This document shows, in pieces, positions 1-9,309 of a stretch of 64,000 nt of DNA. This DNA comes from Symbiodinium natans (taxonomy: Eukaryota; Sar; Dinophyceae; Suessiales; Symbiodiniaceae): positions 186,734-250,733 of the forward strand of contig CAJNDS010000031.1 in the NCBI GenBank assembly GCA_905221605.1. The letters run 5' to 3'. Under the pieces are notes generated by a model that saw nothing but the letters and a program-made list of their open reading frames with translations, was not told the origin of the DNA and did no database searches. The translations under genes and the position numbers were made by a program. Position 1 is the first letter of the stretch. Each line of letters opens with the position of its first letter.

Positions 1-640
1 GGATGGCACTGCTGAACATGCTTGGCGATTAGGTCCTTGATGACAGCATCTGGCAACTTGGTGGTCAGCAGAAGGTTGCTGGGCTTCAAGTCACGATGAA
101 AGACCTCTTCCGCTACGTTCGTGGATGCTCGAGTTGCACGTGCGCACTGCGAGAGGTTCAGAATGGCCTGGGCCGAATGGCTATGGCACAGGGCGAGGAG
201 TGCCTGAACGGCTTGCTTTGAGTTCTGACAAAATCGAAAGAAAAGATCACTGGAGCGAAGCTCTGACCCAAGCTGTTCACCTGCCTGACGCACGTAGGCT
301 GCACAAGTCGATTCCTTCACATGAAAGCTATGAGAATGATTGTGAAGGGATGGCCATGGATTGCATGATGCCGATGGAGAGAACACGCACATGCCTGCAA
401 CCAGTTGCCCTCGTCCATCTTCTCCAACCAATCCTAACACAAACTCTCACTTGGACTCGACTCAAGAGTACCACGCTACCGGCCTGTACATCACCGCCCA
501 TGTAGTAGTCGCTGATGATGTAGTAGTTCTTGTCATCCTGCGACAAGGACTTGCGCCAGCCGGTTCAAAGTTGCTGGACGAGACCCGAGACTCTCCTCCA
601 TGAGGTCCGTGATGCTTGAGATGTGCGGGTGCTGCAGCTC
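1..640 (-). CDS. Protein kinase catalytic domain, multi-exon fragment running off the left end
   Basis: Reading the minus strand, successive exons rebuild the middle of a Ser/Thr kinase. Exon 640-593 gives ELQHPHISSITDLMEE (helix C to strand 4). Exon 537-484 gives DDKNYYIISDYYMGGDVQ (hinge). Exon 433-394 gives DWLEKMDEGNWLQ. Exon 314-285 gives ESTCAAYVRQ. Exon about 212-168 gives AVQALLALCHSHSAQ. Exon 104-36 gives VFHRDLKPSNLLLTTKLP, the catalytic loop with HRD Asp and the following Lys and Asn. The N-lobe Lys and Gly-rich loop should lie above 640, and the DFG motif beyond the window edge. Several introns begin with GC (for example after GTACAG at 484). The hinge sequence resembles the CDPK/CAMK group, but no EF-hands are visible, so the subfamily is a guess. 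An MEKLRALQAALTCQSL segment near 720-780 may be an upstream exon. Confidence 0.72.
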
Positions 641-1039
641 CTGGTCGCAACGAGTCGCACAACCATTCCGAAGCTGAGCTGAGTGGCAAGGTCTCACTTC
701 TGCGCAGCGACTGACAAGTCAGTGCCGCCTGCAGGGCGCGGAGCTTTTCCATCACGTTGGAGGCCGTTCGCACCATCGCCTGCACGTACATAATGCTGGG
801 CCTGCTGCCTTTCAATCACCCCCCCAAAGCAATTCTTGGAAGACGGCCTTGGGGACCGTCTTACACATCTTGAGCTTCTGGGAGTCTTTCTCTTTCATGA
901 CCTGACGCGGGGACCAGCAATTGAGCCAAACTCTCCTCTAAGCCCACACGGGAGCGTTGAAGCACAACTTCGCCCAAGCTTTTGCTTTTCTCTTGCACCC
1001 TCGTGGCGCGAAAGCTCCTCCTTGGGAGGCGTAGAACTG
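641..1039. other. Spacer between kinase and transporter, possible kinase 5' exon
   Basis: About 400 bases with no recognised domain. The minus strand near 720-780 reads MEKLRALQAALTCQSL and could be an N-lobe exon of the kinase, because transcription would run from here toward position 1. Nothing else is supported. Confidence 0.3.
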
Positions 1040-2299
1040 TCATCCCTTTGCCCTGCACTCGTCTTTTGCCAAGCCCGACTCCTGTGAATTTGTAGGCCCT
1101 GGACTCAAGGTCATGTACCCGTACCAAGCGGAACCAAGAACAGACAAGAAGCACCCCAGAGCAGACAAGCCGGAGATATCATCCCCCAGCAGCATCACAG
1201 AGAGTAGGATCACCAGAACCTTGCTGGTGTTCTGCAGCATGAGAACCGAGGCCGCCGAGACCAACTTCGATACTGCAAGGCCATAGAAGCCCAAGCAGCA
1301 TCCCGAGAGCCCAGAGGTAAGTACCAGCAGCCAGCCATCCCAAGGTGTCTCAGATATCACCTTACCCCAGCTCGGCGCCTCGTGCATTAGAATCGACACG
1401 AGGAGGAGTGGGATCATACCAAAGGTGTTGTTCATGACCATGCAAACTGCCAGAGGCTGCTTGAAGTCAGGGCTCATGAGCAAGTGCCGTTGAAGCAACT
1501 TGTCCACGACTGTCAAGAGGCAACCCAATAAGATCATAACAAGGCTATAAGTTGTGACGGAGAAGTTGTAGATCCCGTACAAAGTGGTTCCAAACAAAGT
1601 CAGGAACATGGAGAGCACGTGACCTGGTCGTACAGTCTTGGGGCTGTTGAACAAGAATTTCTCAAGAACAAAGGTGATGATGGGCAGAACGTTCCGGATG
1701 ATGCTGACAGTGCTTACAGTTGTACCCTCCAAAGCAAAAATCGATGTCCCCAGCATGCCAGACACCAGAAACGAGACCGGGAGCCATCTCCAAAAGTCTC
1801 GAAAGCTCGGGCAGGCCAGGTCTCTGAAGCGGGCTAAGATGACGACGATGTTGGCGATGAACATTTGCAAAATGACGAGCAGGCACGTGGCCTGAAATGT
1901 GCTTGCAGCCTCCTTGTTCAAGAGATTTGTGCAAACACTTGCGGAGATCCAGGAGGTGATCGAGGTAGTGACTTCTGCTGTAGAGACATGGCTGAGTACA
2001 ACAGACACAGCTAGAGCACTAAGCAGAACTCCCATCTGAAGGTGCGACAAAGCACGTGGACTTGGCCAATGGCGCACGGGTCCAACACCCTGAGTCGGCA
2101 ACCCAAAAATGTCTCCAAATGTCTGGGAGTTCGTGCGGTTTCTTGGGAGCTCCATTAGCATCTGGTGGGCTCGCTGAAGAAGACTCGCAGATCGGGCGCA
2201 GCTCGGGCAGTTCTCATTCCGGTCCCCTGCCTCACATGAACTCCACAATACGGAGGGCTCAGATGCCGCCACGCTAACAAGCACCAGCACCAGCAGCAT
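1040..2299 (-). CDS. Nucleotide-sugar / triose-phosphate-type transporter (drug/metabolite transporter superfamily), intronless
   Basis: The frame is open from 2413, but the Met at 2299 begins MLLVLVLVSVAASEP, a good signal peptide, so I prefer that start. A polar stretch and about ten hydrophobic segments follow, in the layout of the TPT/nucleotide-sugar transporter family. Diagnostic segments are SVCTNLLNKEAASTF in the first repeat, IRNVLPIITFVLEK and LTLFGTTLYGIYNF in the middle, and LMLQNTSKVLVILLSVMLLG with LGCFLSVLGSAWYGY near the end. Such proteins exchange nucleotide sugars (GDP-mannose, UDP-sugars) or phosphorylated sugars across Golgi, ER or plastid membranes. The substrate cannot be told here. 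Unlike all its neighbours the gene shows no introns, which may mean it arose by retroposition of a processed mRNA. It ends at a stop near 1040, next to the kinase and on the same strand. Confidence 0.85.
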   Translation of the reverse strand: MLLVLVLVSVAASEPSVLWSSCEAGDRNENCPSCARSASLLQRAHQMLMELPRNRTNSQTFGDIFGLPTQGVGPVRHWPSPRALSHLQMGVLLSALAVSVVLSHVSTAEVTTSITSWISASVCTNLLNKEAASTFQATCLLVILQMFIANIVVILARFRDLACPSFRDFWRWLPVSFLVSGMLGTSIFALEGTTVSTVSIIRNVLPIITFVLEKFLFNSPKTVRPGHVLSMFLTLFGTTLYGIYNFSVTTYSLVMILLGCLLTVVDKLLQRHLLMSPDFKQPLAVCMVMNNTFGMIPLLLVSILMHEAPSWGKVISETPWDGWLLVLTSGLSGCCLGFYGLAVSKLVSAASVLMLQNTSKVLVILLSVMLLGDDISGLSALGCFLSVLGSAWYGYMTLSPGPTNSQESGLAKDECRAKG

Positions 2300-2413
2300 G
2301 TGTGTTACATGCAGCCTGGTGCAGTAAGGTAAGCAGGTAAGGTGAAGTAAAGTCTTGAGCACAGAAAACCAGCAGATCGGGCTTCGCAAAGCCTCGCGCC
2401 TTAAAGTGAGCAC

Positions 2414-2790
2414 AGAAGGATTACATTAGCTCCTGTTGTGGTGCAGAATTTCAGTTACTCACGGTTTTTACAACCTCTGCACTGCGTCGGGACCCACAAC
2501 TGCCCCAATGGGCGACGGATATGTGCATCGTGCATTCACTGCACCATCCATGCGCGGATGGCCAGCACTAAAAGGCAACAGGCCGCTTTGTCCTGGTGCC
2601 TTCCATCTGAGACTTTGCTCAGACACCTGCGCGGTGGCATGCGGGGTGACCTGCACCTGAGTGGTGGCGGAGCGTGCGCAACTCTTGGCCAGCATTCTCC
2701 GAGACCATCCCGATTCAGCCCGATTTGTCTCAAGGAAGCCCTGGCCCAGCCAGGGCTCTGATGCCTAAATCATAGGTGTCACAAATACTT
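2414..2790. other. Intergenic, nothing recognised
   Basis: Short overlapping open frames on both strands, none resembling a known domain and none with plausible exon borders. It probably holds the upstream region of the transporter. Confidence 0.4.
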
Positions 2791-3440
2791 TCTTCGAACT
2801 TTGGACCGTAGCAAGCTAGAAAAGCTGAAAAAGACAATTGAGACTTTGGAGTTCGAGAGGTTGAAAAATTGAAACAAATTGAAGAATGAAAACGACGATC
2901 GAGCCGAAGTTCGGAAGATTCGGAGTTCGTTCTGAGGTTCGAGATGTTGAGGCGAGATGGGGGGTTGAAAGCTGCATGAGCGACAAAAATGGCGCGCCGG
3001 CGTTCGAGCTCGAAAGTTTCAAGGGTGCCCAGTTTGGAGTTCGAGACCTTCTCGAGTTCGAGGAATGCAGAGCTTCGGAGTTTGAGAGGTCAACTCGGAG
3101 TGCTCAAACTTTCTAACTCGTCTCGTCTCGAAATCTGTCAAACTTTTGAACTCGCGACCTTAAATGGGCGTCAAATATTATTTCTCGAACCTGGAACCTG
3201 TTGAGCTGTTAAACACCGACGTACGCGTTAAACTCCAAACTCGAAGCCTTCAAACTTTCAAACTGTGAAACATTTTGGAACTCTCGAACTCGACCCCGCC
3301 CAAACTTTCGAGTTCGAGAGGCAAACTGTCGAGCTTCCATTCTAACTCCAAAGCTTCTAACCTTGATCTTTTTCAAAGTCGGGATGCGCGAACGTTTGGA
3401 GGTTCAGAGAAGAGACGCTCGAGCTCGATTATCGAATCCA
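2790..3440. repeat. Degenerate TTCGAG / CAAACTTTC-type low-complexity repeat
   Basis: About 650 bases built from diverged short motifs: GTTCGAGA, TTCGGAGTTCG and, in the opposite sense, AACTCGAA and CAAACTTTC. Motifs recur every 15-25 bases with no fixed period. This looks like an old, decayed minisatellite rather than coding DNA, although it leaves several short open frames. Confidence 0.6.
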
Positions 3441-4087
3441 GACCCCTTGCTTCCCTGGTCCGCAGAGAACGATGCTATCTCTGAAAGAGACAGTCATCCA
3501 AGTGCATCCCATCTGAGGCAACCGACCCAGCATGTAGGAGGGTTTTGCACCCTGCACAGCAGAAAAATCCACCGTGTCTGAGTACGCAATAGGTCCCAGA
3601 AGGCCTGAGTCTAAAGTGTTCGTGGCTTTCCAAGCCCGGCCTCATTGCTTCAGCCGGGCGTTCCTTGCCAGGCACCTTGTTATCCAGCGGAAGCCCTTTG
3701 AGTCTAGAGCCGCTACAAGACTCTTCTTGCTTCTGCCTTGTACACAAAGGAGGACCTGCATCACACCGGTAGATTTCAGCAACTTGCCACTCAAATTCAT
3801 GTGGCGGCCTGTTAACTGGGCAGGGTAGCGGCGGATGCCGATGGGCGGGGGCCGTGCAAGACCCAAGGGTTGCACGCAACCTGCAAAAGCAAGCCGACAC
3901 GTCACCCGCCTTGCGCTCCATTTCTCTGCCATTAGCCATTAAACTCTTCTTACACTCTTGGGTTTAAAACATTCACTGAAAGACACACCCTTGCGGTCCA
4001 CCTCACTGTGCCAGAAGACAGGGGCGCCGAGCCCAAAAGGACAGGCCTCGGCACACATCAACTCATGCCTCTCGGGCGCAAGAAAGC
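3441..4087. other. Intergenic, nothing recognised
   Basis: A 154-codon minus-strand frame (3939-3475) spans much of this stretch. It is Cys- and Pro-rich without any family motif, and overlapping frames on the other strand are equally open. I do not support a gene. Confidence 0.35.
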
Positions 4088-4146
4088 GAGGGAGAGAGAG
4101 AGAGAAAGAGAGACAGCGAGAGAGAGAGAGAGAGGGAGGGAGATAG
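4088..4146. repeat. GA-rich microsatellite
   Basis: Runs of GAGAGA interrupted by GAAA, GACAGC and GGGAGG. Confidence 0.9.
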
Positions 4147-4449
4147 CGATCGATATGGGGCGAAGGAGTAGAGCGCACCGATGCACACAGATGCGCACAG
4201 ATGCGCACGGCACTGGACGGCATAGCAATGGCATTGCAATAGAGCACCCCAGGCTGGGCTGCGGCGGAGCCCTCCCTTTGGTCACCAGCGGCGAACTGGG
4301 CTGCTGCTCCCTGTGCTCTTCGAGACATGCCGTGACAGTCCGGATCTCTAATCGCACAGATTGCACGATCTTCCCCGTGCTGCGCGGCTGCCTGGCAGTG
4401 CTGAACGGATCTCGCCTGGACCAGGCGCTCTCAGGCCACCCACGTTGCA

Positions 4450-4494
4450 ATCAAACATGCCAAACATGCCAAACATGTCAAACATGTCAAACTA
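4450..4494. repeat. 9-bp tandem repeat (CAAACATGC type)
   Basis: Four and a half copies of a 9-base unit alternating AAACATGCC and AAACATGTC. Confidence 0.9.
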
Positions 4495-4767
4495 GGATGT
4501 TGGCGCAGGTTCGTCCGCCAGTCTCCTGCGTGCAACTGAAAAAGAGCATGCTGCTCCTTCGACAACCATGCCTGTCCGGTCAGTAAACATTTCGAACAAG
4601 CGTGTATCCCAAACTTACCTGAAACCGGGGCGACGAAATCTAGCAGAAGCACGGGGACAAGGCCAGGGACTTGACTCATGACTGATCCCTGATAGAGGGC
4701 GTTGCCAGGGAGAGCGGAGTGAGTTGTTTCTAACAAAAACTGCGTAAGTGAACTGCAACCGTGCCCC

Positions 4768-4848
4768 GACGGGGAGGGGGAGAGGGGGGAGGGTGGAGGG
4801 TGAAGGGGGGAGGGGGGAAGGGGGGAGGGGGGAAAGGGGAAGGGGCGT
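4768..4848. repeat. G-rich purine tract
   Basis: About 80 bases of GGGGAGG/GGGGGAAG-type sequence. It could form G-quadruplex or triplex structures. No coding signal; the surrounding 4.5-5.3 kb has no recognised gene. Confidence 0.8.
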
Positions 4849-5758
4849 TGAATTGACAACATCATTGATCCGCCGCTGCCGCGAGGCCTAAGGTGTCTGG
4901 AAGTGTCTCCGGCGCCACCACCTAATCCTTCTCGCCCGCAAAGCAAAAGAACCCGTTTAAGGAACCCCAATAATTCAAGGACTATGTGGGACATTTTACG
5001 GACCGGGAACTCCTTTAAGTGTGCCAACCGGAGCTCGCTAATGAATCGCATGTGGACTTTCTGCTCTGGAATTCATAAAACACAGGGCACCACGTCACGA
5101 AACGCCAGGTAACATCTCATACAACTCTTGGACAAAATTTTATAGCCTAGGCGGAACTGTCCGGAAGTGAACGCGCGGACCCGAAAGAGAGAGGTGGAAG
5201 TGATTTCTTGCATGGATGCATTCAGATGTTCAGGGATCGACACGATCAAGACCTGGCACCTTTTGCGAGCGCTAGCTTTCGTGACTTGGGTGCAAGAGTG
5301 GTATCAGAAAAAAAACACTTCAGCGCTGGACCCCTGCCCGTGATTTGGTGACTGTCAAATCCACACGGTGTATTTCATTGGTTTCCCGAGAGTCACACCC
5401 GTCCAAACTTGGAAAGTACATCTGGTGATGGTGCGTTGCATGACATCTGCATTACGCGGAAAAAGGTGACACGATGTGGCAAGCCCCCAAGACCCGATGT
5501 CAAGCAAGAGGAACGCTAGTAGCAACATGTCATGTGACAACGAGAGTCTGGGTGCACGGCACAATGTCCCCAAAGCCCTCAGCAATTCCAGGCTGCCTTG
5601 ACAAGTGTGCCAGGTGTTTTTATGGCAATCTACATGGCAATAGGCCCAAGATGCCGGCCAAGAATATGCTCCGACATCGTTGGGCAACGGGGTGGGCCTG
5701 ACTATCACAGCTCGGCAGCAACGCTCAGATAGCTCCGGAATGCTCCTAAATTCAACAG

Positions 5759-5906
5759 CCTGCCTGTGCACACGCTTCGGCAGATCTGCCAGTGTGTTCC
5801 TTCGGTGCTTTGGTTCTCAGCTTCAGGCAAAAAAAATCGGCATTCCAGATTCTATTTGCATACACTGATTGATTTAATACGACAGGTGTTCCCGTCAAGT
5901 CCTGTA
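5759..5906 (-). CDS. Candidate exon of an unassigned minus-strand gene
   Basis: After a CAG acceptor near 5907 the minus strand reads DLTGTPVVLNQSVYANRIWN, then DFFCLKLRTKAPKEHTGRSA. The residue mix is typical of real protein and the strand matches the neighbouring genes. No family is recognised. Flanking parts of 4.9-6.2 kb hold only short frames, so whether this joins exons farther left (5.4-5.7 kb) is unknown. Confidence 0.25.
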
Positions 5907-6229
5907 GGCACAAGGAGGCGACAGAAAAGCCGCAACGAGGGACGCCCTCGCCACTTCTGAGGGCCTTGCCGGCAAGCCGGCATTCCACTACGCGCCACCG
6001 CGCTCCCACTGTGGCCACGCCCCTCCCTGAGGCGACAGCCTATCGGAAGTCGACTCCAGACTCCTTCAACCGCGATGGAAGACTTCACCCCCATGGCAGC
6101 CCCCGTATATTCTGAGATGCAGTTGCCCTGTATTCTGACAATCATCCGCGCCTGTTTCCCAGGATTGGGGAGACCAGGGCCAACGGTGGGGCTGGTGCTG
6201 CCCTGGCGCCACCAGCCAATGGCGTGGCT

Positions 6230-7145
6230 AGTGTTGCCCTGGCAACGGGCCTGGGACTCGCTGTGACTGCGACATCTGTACATGAACGGCTTTACTCCCA
6301 ACGTCACGCTTTCTTGATCTTTCTTGCTTTGCCAAGCTCACGGCACCACAGCCGATCCACACGCAAAGCGCGTTGGCGACATCCTCGAGAGCATCTCCGA
6401 CACTCATATGACTCACATGGCACTTGGGAGAAGATCTGGCCTGGCCTGGCACTGGCTGCAGCTTTGGGTGCAGGTTTTGGCGCTTGCGAGAGAGTCTGCC
6501 TCTCTCCAAAGCAGTCGGCCCGGGTCATGTTCCGAATGTTCCCCGAACGTTCCCCGAAAGTGCTTTCTCCATGATCTGAGCACCTTGAGACCTGCGCGGC
6601 CTGCGCATGCATCGAGTGCAGCGTCCTCAGAGGGCTACGCGACTGTACGCAACTTCCACAAGAGGGCTCCTCGATGACTCCACAAGCGCTTCTCTTGTTG
6701 ATGTTCTACCCTCCAAAAGCGGCGGCATGTGGCAGCACATGGCAGCAAACCCTGGCCCGAGGTGCTGGCCTGCGGTGGGAAGGCGACAGTGCCAGATCTT
6801 TGCGTCTTTCTTTGGACCTCTCACTCACATTCTCATTCGCACATGGTCACATTCTCTCACTCAGCGTTGGCGTAAATGAGCGCTCGTAAAAGTTGGGTCC
6901 GCGGCAAGGCTCTTGAAAGGTCGGGTGAGCTGGCCCCCAAGTGGCACAAGTGGCCCAAGTCGCCCAACTCCGCAGGCTCCGCAGGCTCCACCGGCTCCAC
7001 CGGCTCATGCAGAGGCCCCAGCGCACGGCGATCTGCTGGCTTTGCCGGCTTCTGGGTGACCACGGTGACCTTCTCAGAGGCCTCGGGCACCTTGGCCTCT
7101 TGAAGCCTCTGCTGGTCCAGCAACTCTGCCTCAAGCTCAGGAGCA
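6230..7145 (-). CDS. Candidate exons of an unassigned minus-strand gene
   Basis: Two stretches look coding on the minus strand. One at about 7140-6900 reads PELEAELLDQQRLQEAKVPE and continues into a Pro/Glu/Ala-rich repeat (EPVEPVEPAEPAEL). The other, near 6430-6320, reads HMSVGDALEDVANALCVWIG. The first resembles a low-complexity linker in a cytosolic protein. No domain is recognised, and the exon borders are not defined. Confidence 0.25.
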
Positions 7146-7614
7146 GGACACTGAGAAGGATTACGTGGAGAGCACTATGCCTATCATGGCCACGGCTACA
7201 AGGCCGGGGGCCGGGACGAAAGGGTTGCGCAGGTCCTTGCCAGATGTGTGTCTTGCAACCTGCCAGGGATCTGCGAATCTAACCCGGCCGGATCTCCCAT
7301 CACCTTCTTCCTCTCTCTCCCCCTCAAGCTGTGCATCTGGCTGGTCTCCCTGCATCTTGAACCTGCGGCTTCAAGGGAGGATCGCCTAAGCGAGCGCACC
7401 CGAAACTCTGAAAACAATGGGGTAGTGCCTTCCTGAGTGAGGAACCTTTCTCTGCGTCGTCTTCTCCATCCTTTGCTCTGAGCGCGAGGATATAGAGGCA
7501 GCAGGTGTCAGCGGGGTACACATGGCTTCACCAGATACACCGGCCTCGAGAAGTCTGAGCTTCGCAGATCGATGCGGCCTGAAAAAAACCGCTCGACTGG
7601 ATCACGGAACATCT

Positions 7615-8445
7615 TCAAAACTCAATCTGTTGCTCGCGGAGCTCGTACCAGTGTCGCAGCATCCAGTTCACGCGTAAAGTCTTGCAAGTTTGTGGGGCTG
7701 GTGGGGACAAAAATGCGCGCACCAGGATCTGCAAGTTTACCCGGTGATGTCGGCAACGCTCAGCATGCGGCTTTATGAGCTCCTCGGATTCAGGCAGGTC
7801 AGGCGGCCTCGCATGTCGCGGCCAGTACAACCGAACATCGGATGTTCAAAGCCGATATCCTGCACATCCCTGGTTGCTTTAAAATGCCTTAAACACTTCC
7901 TTAGGCCGTGGCAGGGTCGATATGGTCGATTCAAGCTCGCAGCGAAGCTTCCCCTCAGATCTTAGGGCCGTGGAAGCAAATGTGGCACGCGGGAGTACGG
8001 TCAACCCAGGTTCAGGCATGCAATGGCCGCTTTGGACTTCGGCTGCTCCTTCGTACAACTTGAAGAGAGCAGGAAAGGCCCAGACATGCTTGTACCGAGG
8101 CCATGCCGGCCTCTGAAGCCGACTGGACGGAGGGGACTGGGAGAAAGGATGCACCTGGAGCCAAGCCTTCGCCTCGGTGAACCGGATGTCTCAAATTTTG
8201 TGAGCCAGCAACTCGCAAATTTTCGAGTTCTCCTCAAACCGCGTCTCCGTTCACCCTGAGGCCATGGCATCTGCAACCCTCACGTATTGCTCCATCCAGC
8301 TCGCGAAAAACACTCCTACATGCTGGGGGCTGCCCCTCTTTATGCTGCCTGATCTCGTGCAACGACCAATAACAATGACCTTGCCAGATAGTCGGGAACA
8401 AAGTATCTGCACAAACTCCTCGTCTAGTCTTGCAGTCTTGCTTGC
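7615..8445 (-). CDS. Candidate multi-exon unassigned minus-strand gene
   Basis: Three exon-like segments lie in order on the minus strand. At 8440-8265 the reading is RLDEEFVQILCSRLSGKVIV and then QHVGVFFASWMEQYVRVADA. At 8120-7990 it is KHVWAFPALFKLYEGAAEVQ. At 7800-7620 it is SEELIKPHAERCRHHRVNLQ, then TLRVNWMLRHWYELREQQIE. Amino-acid use is convincing, with alternating hydrophobic and charged residues and few Pro or Ser runs, and the strand agrees with the block. I recognise no family. The 6.9-7.6 kb stretch may hold its 3' exons. Confidence 0.35.
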
Positions 8446-8597
8446 GCACATGGCAAGACAGCTATCGCCAGACGGCAAACTCGCAGATGCTCCAGCACAT
8501 CAGCAATTGTCGCGCAAACTGATTTCTTTTGAGAGAATGGGCGAACAGCACGAGCTGCATGGGAAGAGGCACAGGGCCGGGAGGCACCGCAGGGAGG

Positions 8598-8654
8598 CAG
8601 ACAGAGAGAGAGACAGAGAGAGAGGGACAGAGAGAGAGAGAGAAAGAGAGCGAG
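8598..8654. repeat. GA microsatellite
   Basis: GAGAGA runs with GACA and GGGACA interruptions. It lies between two minus-strand genes; 8.66-9.3 kb shows no recognised gene. Confidence 0.9.
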
Positions 8655-9309
8655 CTTGTGTATGTAGGTGTGTGAGCGCGTGAGCGCAAGATGCAAAATG
8701 GTTGCCAACCGCATTGCGACAGGACAGAAGAGGAAGCAAACAGAGCGAGAGGAGGTTAAGGTAGCTAACAGATCTGCCTGGCTTCGGCAGAGAAGCAGCT
8801 TGCAGTCGAACAAGCTGCTTTCGAAAAAGGTGCCTTCTTCTGGGTGCTAGAACATGCGTTGCATGTCTGAGCACCATGCAGCTGCATGCGCACACCATCG
8901 TTCTGCGCGCAGCCTGGCACTAAAGCATCATGTCGAGATGTCGAGCATGCAGTTTTTCAGATCCAGAACAGGAGCCGTTCATTCGTGGCGCCAGTGATGA
9001 CCCTTTGCTCTGGGCTTCGGCAGACATTCTGGATCTGTGGCGCTGTTGTGTTCTTTGCTGCGCAGCACGCAGAAACCAACTCGCTCAGCGAAGTTGGAGG
9101 CGCCTGTCGAGCAATGCACAAAGGGGAAGCTCCGCAGAGCTCAGGGATGGTTCCGGCGTGGCTTCTTTGGGGTCTGTATGACTCACAGTGACATCACATG
9201 GTATGCCAAGCACCCAGCCTCACAATCTCATCGGCCCAGAGTAAATGTCAACTTCTCGCTTCACGATGGCCTGTAGGGCGAAGGCATGTGCACCGCGGAC
9301 CGCAAGGCT

